9,056 nt of DNA from DRGT01 sp022567895 (GTDB taxonomy: Archaea; Thermoproteota; Nitrososphaeria; Nitrososphaerales; Nitrosopumilaceae). How positions within the stretch are numbered: the first letter of the stretch is position 1; the number at the start of each line of letters is the position of its first letter. The DNA lies in the NCBI GenBank assembly GCA_022567895.1, contig JADFGC010000052.1, positions 1-9,056 of the forward strand, written 5' to 3'. Below the pieces are notes generated by a model that was not told where the DNA came from, did no database searches, and worked only from the letters and a program-made list of their open reading frames with translations. The position numbers and the translations under genes are program-made. Shown piece by piece: positions 1-5,148 of this stretch.

Positions 1-140
1 TGTGCTTGGTTGAAAAATCCTTGTGAGAATACAAAGATAATTGTTCCTCCCACTACTGCGATTGCCACCATCAAGAGAGTTGCTATTACTGGAGCAACTG
101 CTCTATGTTTTCTAGTTCGTTTTCCTAGGGTATTGGTCAT
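1..140 (-). CDS. Archaeal type IV pilin / archaellin-like protein, N-terminal part (partial)
   Basis: Only the first 46 codons are in the window; the gene runs off the left edge. It starts at an ATG (bases 140-138). The visible N-terminus has a short basic leader (MTNTLGKRTRKHRA), then VAPVIATLLMVAIAVVGG and a hydrophobic stretch of about 20 residues, then FSQGFFNQA. This is the class III (prepilin) signal layout of archaeal pilins: a charged leader, a probable cleavage just before VAPVIATLL by a PibD/FlaK-type peptidase, and a hydrophobic helix that forms the filament core or anchors the protein. The product is expected at the cell surface as a pilin, pseudopilin or adhesin subunit; the missing C-terminus prevents a closer call. 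It is divergent from the secreted-protein gene starting at 256. I see no convincing TATA box at the right distance before its start and no Shine-Dalgarno site. Confidence 0.85.
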   Translation of the reverse strand, partial: MTNTLGKRTRKHRAVAPVIATLLMVAIAVVGGTIIFVFSQGFFNQA

Positions 141-224
141 GTTTGAAATGTATTAAACCCAACATGTGTTAAGGTAAGTGCTGTTCATATTGCACAACAG
201 TGAAAATAAGCCTAAAACTGACAA

Positions 225-238
225 AATTCTAATACTTT
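225..238 (+). promoter_or_regulatory. Candidate TATA box of the small secreted-protein gene
   Basis: An AT-rich element (ATTCTAATACTTTC) is centred about 24 bases before the ATG at 256. That distance would place the transcription start at or very near the start codon, as for a leaderless archaeal mRNA. No Shine-Dalgarno site precedes the ATG. The call rests on composition and spacing alone. Confidence 0.35.
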
Positions 239-255
239 CTGCCTATGAGACCCTC

Positions 256-723
256 ATGCAGAAAATACTGATTTTTAGCCTTATTTTGACTATTTCTCTC
301 TCAATTTTGCCAAGTGTTTTTGCTGAAAAAACTTACAATTTGAAAATAGATGAGCATTCATTTGATTTGAAGTATGAATTGACTGGTGATGTCATAGCTA
401 TGGCAGTAGACCATGAACTCACATCTTTATTGATTGGGGTGGAAAATACTCAAGATTCTATTTTTAGAATAACTTTTGATAACGCCCTGATTAGTTCTGA
501 AAATGATGATTTTGCTATCTTGGTAAATGGTTTGGAGGTAGATTATGGCATTTCAAAAAATGATGGCGTTTCTATTCTTAGTTTCTATATGGAGGAGGGA
601 ACTGAAGAAATTGAAATCATTGGGACTCATGTCATACCTGAATTTCCATTCAGTGTATTTTTTGGATTTGTCCTAATGGCATCAATTGTTTTAATCATAA
701 CTAAATTTCAAATCTTCAGGTAG
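256..723 (+). CDS. Small secreted beta-rich protein with PEF-type C-terminal anchor
   Basis: A 155-residue exported protein. I chose the ATG at 256 over the in-frame GTG at 178. It begins directly with a signal peptide (residues 1-23, MQKILIFSLILTISLS... with a probable cut after VFA), and an AT-rich box sits at leaderless spacing before it. The upstream 26 codons would bury the signal. Residues 24-127 alternate hydrophobic and polar/acidic residues like a small beta-sandwich (GDVIAMAVDHELTSLLIGV, DSIFRITF, DDFAILVNGLEVDYG, EEGTEEIEIIG). Residues 128-150 are IPEFPF followed by a hydrophobic helix and a short KFQIFR tail. This resembles the PEFG-CTERM/PEF-CTERM sorting tails thought to be handled by archaeosortase-like enzymes, but with Pro where Gly is usual. 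The role is unknown; a surface location is likely. It runs convergently into purP, overlapping it by 8 bases. Confidence 0.75.
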   Translation: MQKILIFSLILTISLSILPSVFAEKTYNLKIDEHSFDLKYELTGDVIAMAVDHELTSLLIGVENTQDSIFRITFDNALISSENDDFAILVNGLEVDYGISKNDGVSILSFYMEEGTEEIEIIGTHVIPEFPFSVFFGFVLMASIVLIITKFQIFR

Positions 724-1741
724 TTATTTTATCAATCTCATTAGAAGAATCAGCATTCTTTACCTCTCGTGCAATTCTTCTTCCCATGCTCATTGGTTCA
801 TCATACATCAAAGTGGTATAAGGAGAACCATTCATGAAGATGTTAGTACCTGCAACTATTCTTGCAGAAAACTCAAATGTTTTAAAATTACCATTTTCAT
901 CATAAACTCCTTCTATACAAAATGGTCCATTCATTCCCGGGTTTACTAGTTTTTTTGATGCTTCTACAAATCTTTCTCCCATTGAATAAACTTCGTCTAA
1001 CAATGATTCACGTAACACCAACGGACTATTTGCTATTACATTAAATGATGGAACGTCTTCAACTTTCATTTGTTGTGGTGCAGGAATTCTTGCTAATCCA
1101 TCAATATCTGATTCATGGCGTTTATCTACACCAAAAAATTCCAACTCTTCTTTTAGAGGAGAATAAAAGTATTGCAAATAAGCTAGTACTCCAGAGGCAT
1201 ATTCCTGAATGTATAATTTTTCGTCACTTGAAATTGTTCCTTCTTTGATTAACTTATCCCGTTTATTGTTATATTCTGTTTCATTTGTTGCTAAAAAGTA
1301 ACCCTTTCCTCCCGCGGCTCCCTGTCTTTTTACAATTACAAGACAGTTGATTTCTTTAGGATTTGAAATTGATTTTGGAACATCAAGTTTTGCCTCATGC
1401 ATTAATTTTTCTTTTAGATCTCTATTTGATTCCCAACGTAAAATCCATTTATTTCCAAAAACCGGCGTTTTGAATGACTCAATTTGTTCTGAGCTCATTT
1501 GAGAAATTAGTGTTCCATGAGGGACTAGAACTGCATTGTTTTGTTCTAAAACAGAGGAATATTTTTGATCTAAAACGTCTAAAAATGAATCAACTAGAAT
1601 AAACTCATCAATGAACTCAAACCTTCGATAAAGCCTTTCACGTTTTTTTTCACATATTAGAATTGTTTTCAGACCTTCGTCTTTTGCACCTTTTAGCACC
1701 TGTAAAGCACAATGTGAACCTAAGGTGGCAATGGCTTTCAA
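716..1741 (-). CDS. purP: 5-formaminoimidazole-4-carboxamide ribonucleotide synthetase (formate-dependent), PurP
   Basis: A 341-residue cytoplasmic ATP-grasp ligase of archaeal purine biosynthesis. It makes FAICAR from AICAR, formate and ATP, replacing the folate-dependent transformylase activity of PurH. Visible family marks are the N-terminal IATLGSHCALQVLKGAKDEG (residues 4-23, nucleotide-binding GSH), the ATP-grasp glycine-rich loop KRQGAAGGKGYF (138-149), the late block NPGMNGPFCIEGVYDENGN (267-285) with probable metal-binding Glu277 and Glu290, and the tail FSARIVAGTNIFMNGSPY...EPMSMGRRIAREVK. The protein is slightly shorter at the N-terminus than methanogen PurP as I recall it. The start codon appears to be TTG (bases 1741-1739). 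A stop lies four codons upstream in frame, and no Shine-Dalgarno site is visible. A 68-residue gene lies 29 bases upstream on the same strand, so the two may be co-transcribed. The TGA stop overlaps the end of the opposing gene. Confidence 0.95.
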   Translation of the reverse strand: MKAIATLGSHCALQVLKGAKDEGLKTILICEKKRERLYRRFEFIDEFILVDSFLDVLDQKYSSVLEQNNAVLVPHGTLISQMSSEQIESFKTPVFGNKWILRWESNRDLKEKLMHEAKLDVPKSISNPKEINCLVIVKRQGAAGGKGYFLATNETEYNNKRDKLIKEGTISSDEKLYIQEYASGVLAYLQYFYSPLKEELEFFGVDKRHESDIDGLARIPAPQQMKVEDVPSFNVIANSPLVLRESLLDEVYSMGERFVEASKKLVNPGMNGPFCIEGVYDENGNFKTFEFSARIVAGTNIFMNGSPYTTLMYDEPMSMGRRIAREVKNADSSNEIDKITT

Positions 1742-1770
1742 GACTACTATTTAAGATGAATTTTAGGACC

Positions 1771-1977
1771 TTATGAACTATGTGAGTTTGAAACAAACTC
1801 AAAAATTTCATCGATTAATTCAATAGAGATTTCTCCCTTCATTTCGTCAGGAATAGTTTTCAAAATAAAATCAATCATGGAAGCATTTTTTGGTAAATCA
1901 TCTCTTTCTTGATAAAGTGAATACACTGCTATTGCGTTTGAGACTAGAATAATGATTTTCTCCTTGTCTGAAAGCAT
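1771..1977 (-). CDS. Small conserved-looking protein of unknown function (68 residues)
   Basis: A 68-residue acidic, soluble protein that I do not recognise. It has no signal peptide, no cysteines and no membrane helix. The sequence suggests two or three amphipathic helices (residues 3-24, 33-43, 48-64) separated by the charged turn QERDDLPKN. The case for a real gene rests on three points: an ATG start, an AT-rich TATA-like element about 27 bases before that ATG, and a position just upstream of purP on the same strand. It occupies DNA where no other gene fits. The 29-base gap to purP suggests a shared transcript, which would be the only hint of a link to purine synthesis. It is divergent from the TrmB-type regulator, so that regulator could control it; that is inference. 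Confidence 0.6.
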   Translation of the reverse strand: MLSDKEKIIILVSNAIAVYSLYQERDDLPKNASMIDFILKTIPDEMKGEISIELIDEIFEFVSNSHSS

Positions 1978-1997
1978 GATCCTTAGTTATGAAGACA

Positions 1998-2010
1998 ATA
2001 ATTTAATGTA
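1998..2010 (-). promoter_or_regulatory. Candidate TATA box of the 68-residue gene / purP unit
   Basis: Read on the minus strand the element is TACATTAAATTAT. It is centred about 27 bases from the ATG at 1977, the spacing expected when an archaeal transcript starts at the A of the start codon. No ribosome-binding site lies between it and the ATG, in keeping with a leaderless mRNA. Confidence 0.4.
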
Positions 2011-2025
2011 AAAATTTTAAACTGA

Positions 2026-2043
2026 GCCTAGTTTCTACTAGGC
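2026..2043. promoter_or_regulatory. Perfect 7-bp inverted repeat with 4-base loop; candidate operator
   Basis: GCCTAGT-TTCT-ACTAGGC is a perfect palindrome with a 4-base centre. It is GC-richer than its surroundings. It lies between two divergent starts (1977 on minus, 2143 on plus), where a terminator hairpin would not be expected for either gene. It is about 49 bases from the minus-strand start and just upstream of that gene's candidate TATA box. An operator for the adjacent TrmB-type regulator or another dimeric factor is the simplest reading; a small-RNA hairpin is an alternative. Confidence 0.4.
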
Positions 2044-2142
2044 GACTATATTTTGAAAAAAACTCACTCATAAAATAAAAGTCTTGTTCATGAATGAATA
2101 GTCTGTCTTATTTGCAAAAATACTATTGATATTCTGTCTGTC

Positions 2143-3081
2143 ATGGCTTATACAAGCTCCCGTTTAACTTCTCTTCCATCGCTAAATGATTTGATGGAGC
2201 AGGAAAGCGTTGAATTGAGCGCTATATTAGAAACAGATGAGATTGAGGTTTCCACCGCAACAGCTCAGAAAATAGTAGAAATTGAACAAGAACTTGCTAA
2301 GGTTTTAGATCTTGATGATTTAGACGCACACATCTATCTGAACTTGCTTAGAATGGGTCCAGTTACAGCTAGTGCATTAGCAAAAGAGCTTCATATTGAT
2401 AGAACAAAAGCATACCGTACCATCGATAAATTACTAAATCTAAAAATTGTTTCAACAACATTCTCAAAACCAAAATTATGTATTGCAAATAAACCTGAAG
2501 ATGTTTTAAAAAATATTTTAGAAAAGAAGGAATCCCAAATAAAAAAAATCAGAACTGCTAAAGACTATATTGTCAGATGCATCGAAGAAACAATTCCAAC
2601 AAACTATTCAAGCAATTTGCCAACATTTCATATCACACAAGGAACTCAAAACATCTACTCTGATGTTGAAAAATTAATTGAAAACGCAAAAGGCATTGTA
2701 TACATCGTCACCCCATTAAAGGATCTTTCAAAAATGTATCATACAGACATCCCAGAAAAGATAAAAATTTGTGAAAAAAATGGCGGTCAAGTTAGACTGT
2801 TGACTGAAGTTTCCAATAAGGAACATCTACCATTTGTTAGTAGATTTGGCGCAACAGAGGCTAGGATTGGAAAACTTAGCTCAAAAGGAAGGATGGTTGT
2901 TGAACAAGAAAGCCAGATGATAATGTCAGATATTGTCTGGGGTGATTCTGACCAAACTAGCATTGAATCAGATTATGCAATTTGCACAAACTCAAGCGAG
3001 ATGGTAAATAACATTTTCATTTTATCTAATCTTTTATGGGAAAACGCAAAAGCTCTAAAAAAACGAAGTAAACAAGAATAA
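2143..3081 (+). CDS. TrmB-family transcriptional regulator
   Basis: A 312-residue cytoplasmic DNA-binding regulator. Residues about 57-118 form a winged helix-turn-helix of TrmB type: LDDLDAHIYLNLLRMGPVTA, then SALAKELHIDRTKAYRTIDK as the helix-turn-helix with recognition helix, and LLNLKIVSTTFSKPKLCIAN as the wing. Residues 119-150 are a charged coiled-coil linker. Residues 160-305 resemble the phospholipase-D-like fold used for effector binding in this family (GIVYIVTPLKDLSKMY, GGQVRLLTEV, ARIGKLSSKGRMVVEQESQM, SDYAICTNSSEMVNNIFILS). The first 50 residues are a Ser/Thr/Glu-rich extension. TrmB proteins often sense sugars, but the thaumarchaeal members have expanded and mostly lack known ligands, so I do not assign a target. 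The ATG at 2143 has no Shine-Dalgarno site. The likely targets are itself and the divergent 68-residue gene. Confidence 0.85.
   Translation: MAYTSSRLTSLPSLNDLMEQESVELSAILETDEIEVSTATAQKIVEIEQELAKVLDLDDLDAHIYLNLLRMGPVTASALAKELHIDRTKAYRTIDKLLNLKIVSTTFSKPKLCIANKPEDVLKNILEKKESQIKKIRTAKDYIVRCIEETIPTNYSSNLPTFHITQGTQNIYSDVEKLIENAKGIVYIVTPLKDLSKMYHTDIPEKIKICEKNGGQVRLLTEVSNKEHLPFVSRFGATEARIGKLSSKGRMVVEQESQMIMSDIVWGDSDQTSIESDYAICTNSSEMVNNIFILSNLLWENAKALKKRSKQE
3057..3063 (-). terminator. Candidate oligo-T terminator for the 3123-4919 gene
   Basis: Read on the minus strand, seven consecutive T residues lie about 60 bases beyond the stop of the large secreted-protein gene, within the 3' end of the opposing TrmB gene. 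Archaeal transcription commonly ends at oligo-T without a strong hairpin. A weak TTTCT-GATA-AGAAA inverted repeat (3102-3115) lies in between. The support is base composition only. Confidence 0.3.
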
Positions 3082-3122
3082 ATTTCTAATTTCTCCGATC
3101 ATTTCTGATAAGAAAGTTAATG

Positions 3123-4919
3123 TTAACTATTTATCTTCCAACCATAAAATGGAATTTCTTTATGGTGTAAGGATGCCCCCTCATTCGATTTTTCAATTTC
3201 AACTGGTGAGGAGCCATCACTTTTTGAAATTTTTAATGTGTAAATGTCTGTTCCATTATTTTTTTGCCAATCAATATAGGCTAAAGAATCATGTTGCTCA
3301 TTCCAACCTCCAAAAATGAAATAAGGTCCATTTGGTTTTCCAAGAAAAATTGGTTTTTCGTTTCCAGTTTGCATATCTCTGTAATAAATAGAAGAAATTA
3401 CATTGATACCATTATCATCTGTATCAATTGTTTGTATTGATCCTCCTGAGGGACTTGTACTCTTACCATACATCATAGTCAAGCCATCAAATGAAATCGA
3501 AAAATTAGGATTGTAATCTGAGGCACAAGAGGTATTGTTTTGTGAAACAATCGATTCTTTGCTAGTTCTTTCGTTAATTATTAAAATTTGACATGTTTTC
3601 AAATCCATCATTGATTGAAAAACTCTTGTACCATATTCTTGATTGATTATAACAGTAGGCAAGTATTCTGTTTCAATTAGCGGCTTTGTAGTTTTCCAAT
3701 TAATATTAAAAAGATGAATAGGAAATTGTTCAAAACGTAATTCAAATTGTACAAAAACCAAAAAATTATTATCCCACCATCCCAACAAATTTAGTGATTC
3801 TTCTTTATCCCTAATCATTTGTTTAGTTTCTTTTTCAATATCGTAAATATACCACGGTCCTAAAATGTTGTAAAGAGGTATTACACAATATTGGCATGGT
3901 GAAGTGGTATCCGACAAAGAGTATGTGAATTTTTTACTATCAGGAGACCAAAAATATTCGGATAGGCGTTGATTATCTTTTTTTGTTACAATCAATTTTC
4001 TTTCCTTAGTTTCAATATCTACTAACCATAATGAATCAGGTGTATCTTTTACAAAAGAATAAAGAAAATACTTTCCATTAGGAGAAAGTTTTATGTCCAA
4101 AGCATGAATTGGTCTTTGGTCTTCAAGATGATTAAAATCAAAGCTTGCAATGATATTCTTGTCAGAACCATCTAATGATGTGCTCATTATCTTCCAATTT
4201 TTTTGCTCATCAGCAATTCCATAAATTGCTCGAATATCAGGTTCAATGGGTACATTCTCTTCAGGTAAGATTTCTAAATGAAGAACAAGAAAGACAGGTA
4301 AAGCAGAAAAATTGGTATTTGATTCTTCAAAAGTTTTATTAAACAAACCAATTATCCTAATTTTTTTACCATCAAGAACATCTGTCAAGGAAACGTTACG
4401 TGAGAATAAATCAATAGTATTTTTTGTTGTGTGTTGAATTTTGAATAATTCGTTAGATTCTGGCGTAAATTGTACTTCTTCACTATCTACAGTTAAAAAG
4501 TAATCAGCTGTCCCTATCAATTCAACATAACTTGGCAGTATTACTCTTTTGTTAACAAGATATTTTATTGAATTAAGAAAATCCTCATCTGATATATGAT
4601 CAGAAGCCCATAAGTTTGCAGTTTTTTTAAACCAAGAAGGAATCATAACATGACTATCTGAAAACTCGTTTATTGTGACATCTATCATTCCAGATACAAT
4701 CAGATAGTCTATCGTGTGAATAAAATCAGAATCAGAGATTAGCCCCCCAGACCAATGCTGAGCAGAAACCTGAATCCAGTTAGGAATTAAGGGTTTCTCA
4801 GGTACATAAATTGGTGTGAGCCAGTCAGCATAAGCTGGTGTAACTAATTGTGCTAATAATATTATTGTAACAAACATTAAAGTAATTTTCAAATAATACA
4901 ATGAAAAATTGCTTTGCAT
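3123..4919 (-). CDS. Secreted protein with two IPxW repeats and a TolB/WD40-like beta-propeller
   Basis: A 598-residue exported protein of unknown function. Residues 1-31 form a Sec signal peptide (hydrophobic ITLMFVTIILLAQLV, probable cut after AYA). Two 35-residue repeats follow at 45-79 and 93-127. They share IPxW, a second W, ISDxDF and IxYL with 14 identical positions, a repeat style known from thaumarchaeal surface proteins. Residues about 130-220 form a linker domain that I do not recognise. Residues about 225-595 look like a beta-propeller of TolB/PD40 type, with blades marked by KLSPNGKYFLYSF (277-289), FWSPDSKKFTYSL (323-335), SISFDGLTMMYG (474-485) and NEQHDSLAYIDW (540-551), and by partner strands such as SLWLVDIETKERKLI. 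There is no C-terminal membrane helix. Cys343/346 and Cys443/465 could pair in an extracellular protein. It probably binds peptide, glycan or envelope partners; no catalytic residues are evident. Confidence 0.8.
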   Translation of the reverse strand: MQSNFSLYYLKITLMFVTIILLAQLVTPAYADWLTPIYVPEKPLIPNWIQVSAQHWSGGLISDSDFIHTIDYLIVSGMIDVTINEFSDSHVMIPSWFKKTANLWASDHISDEDFLNSIKYLVNKRVILPSYVELIGTADYFLTVDSEEVQFTPESNELFKIQHTTKNTIDLFSRNVSLTDVLDGKKIRIIGLFNKTFEESNTNFSALPVFLVLHLEILPEENVPIEPDIRAIYGIADEQKNWKIMSTSLDGSDKNIIASFDFNHLEDQRPIHALDIKLSPNGKYFLYSFVKDTPDSLWLVDIETKERKLIVTKKDNQRLSEYFWSPDSKKFTYSLSDTTSPCQYCVIPLYNILGPWYIYDIEKETKQMIRDKEESLNLLGWWDNNFLVFVQFELRFEQFPIHLFNINWKTTKPLIETEYLPTVIINQEYGTRVFQSMMDLKTCQILIINERTSKESIVSQNNTSCASDYNPNFSISFDGLTMMYGKSTSPSGGSIQTIDTDDNGINVISSIYYRDMQTGNEKPIFLGKPNGPYFIFGGWNEQHDSLAYIDWQKNNGTDIYTLKISKSDGSSPVEIEKSNEGASLHHKEIPFYGWKINS

Positions 4920-4930
4920 GTTTTATGTTG

Positions 4931-4950
4931 ATTTATTATATCACTAATAG
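4931..4950 (-). promoter_or_regulatory. Candidate promoter of the 598-residue secreted-protein gene
   Basis: On the minus strand this stretch reads CTATTAGTGATATAATAAAT. Two overlapping TATA-like elements are possible. CTATTAGT is centred about 27 bases from the ATG at 4919, fitting a leaderless start. ATATAATA matches a TATA box better but is only about 18 bases away. I cannot choose between them. No Shine-Dalgarno site precedes the ATG. Confidence 0.35.
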
Positions 4951-5074
4951 GACAGTATGTAACCATTGGACACAAACTTCTAATATGAATAAACAGTTTA
5001 ATATCGACTGATATAGAAAATAATCTACAGTATGCTTTTTTGCTAAAAATGTTGTTAAATCGCCAACTTTTGAG

Positions 5075-5082
5075 CTATTAAT
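5075..5082 (+). promoter_or_regulatory. Candidate TATA box of the aspS-gatCAB operon
   Basis: CTATTAAT lies about 70 bases before the aspS ATG. A start roughly 26 bases downstream (near 5105) would give a leader of about 44 nt that holds the hairpin at 5112-5139 and the Shine-Dalgarno site. Other AT-rich runs at 5090-5107 could serve instead, so the assignment is tentative. Confidence 0.3.
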
Positions 5083-5111
5083 GAGTAGAAAATAATTAAG
5101 TAATAAGAAAA

Positions 5112-5139
5112 TTAATTACGGCGAATATTAGCCAATTAA
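5112..5139 (+). promoter_or_regulatory. Imperfect hairpin in the aspS leader, touching the ribosome-binding site
   Basis: TTAATT and GGC on the left arm (5112-5117, 5120-5122) pair with GCC and AATTAA on the right arm (5131-5139). This leaves a two-base AC bulge and an 8-base GAATATTA loop, so nine pairs in all. The right arm ends within the first bases of the Shine-Dalgarno site, so folding could affect translation of the first operon gene. The stem is mostly A-T and may be weak. Confidence 0.4.
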
Positions 5140-5144
5140 GGTGA
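5138..5144 (+). promoter_or_regulatory. Shine-Dalgarno site of aspS
   Basis: AAGGTGA is complementary to the 3' end of archaeal 16S rRNA (UCACC core). It lies four bases before the ATG at 5149. It supports that start and shows that this operon has a leadered mRNA, unlike the single genes in the window. Confidence 0.8.
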
Positions 5145-5148
5145 AATT

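Noticed and set aside
178..255. GTG start giving a 26-residue N-terminal extension of the small secreted protein
   Set aside because: The extension is polar and would bury the signal peptide that begins exactly at the ATG at 256; the AT-rich promoter-like box also lies inside it.
1045..1248. Plus-strand open frame opposite purP
   Set aside because: It is entirely antisense to well-conserved purP coding sequence and its translation looks like no protein family.
3082..3122. TTTCT-GATA-AGAAA between convergent genes as a bidirectional terminator hairpin
   Set aside because: Five weak pairs are not enough; archaeal termination relies mainly on oligo-T, so only the T7 run is kept as a tentative site.
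5001..5042. ATATC-GACT-GATAT inverted repeat followed by a T6 run, considered as a small RNA with terminator
   Set aside because: The stem is only five A/T-rich pairs, is about 20 bases from the T run, and no promoter can be distinguished in such AT-rich DNA.
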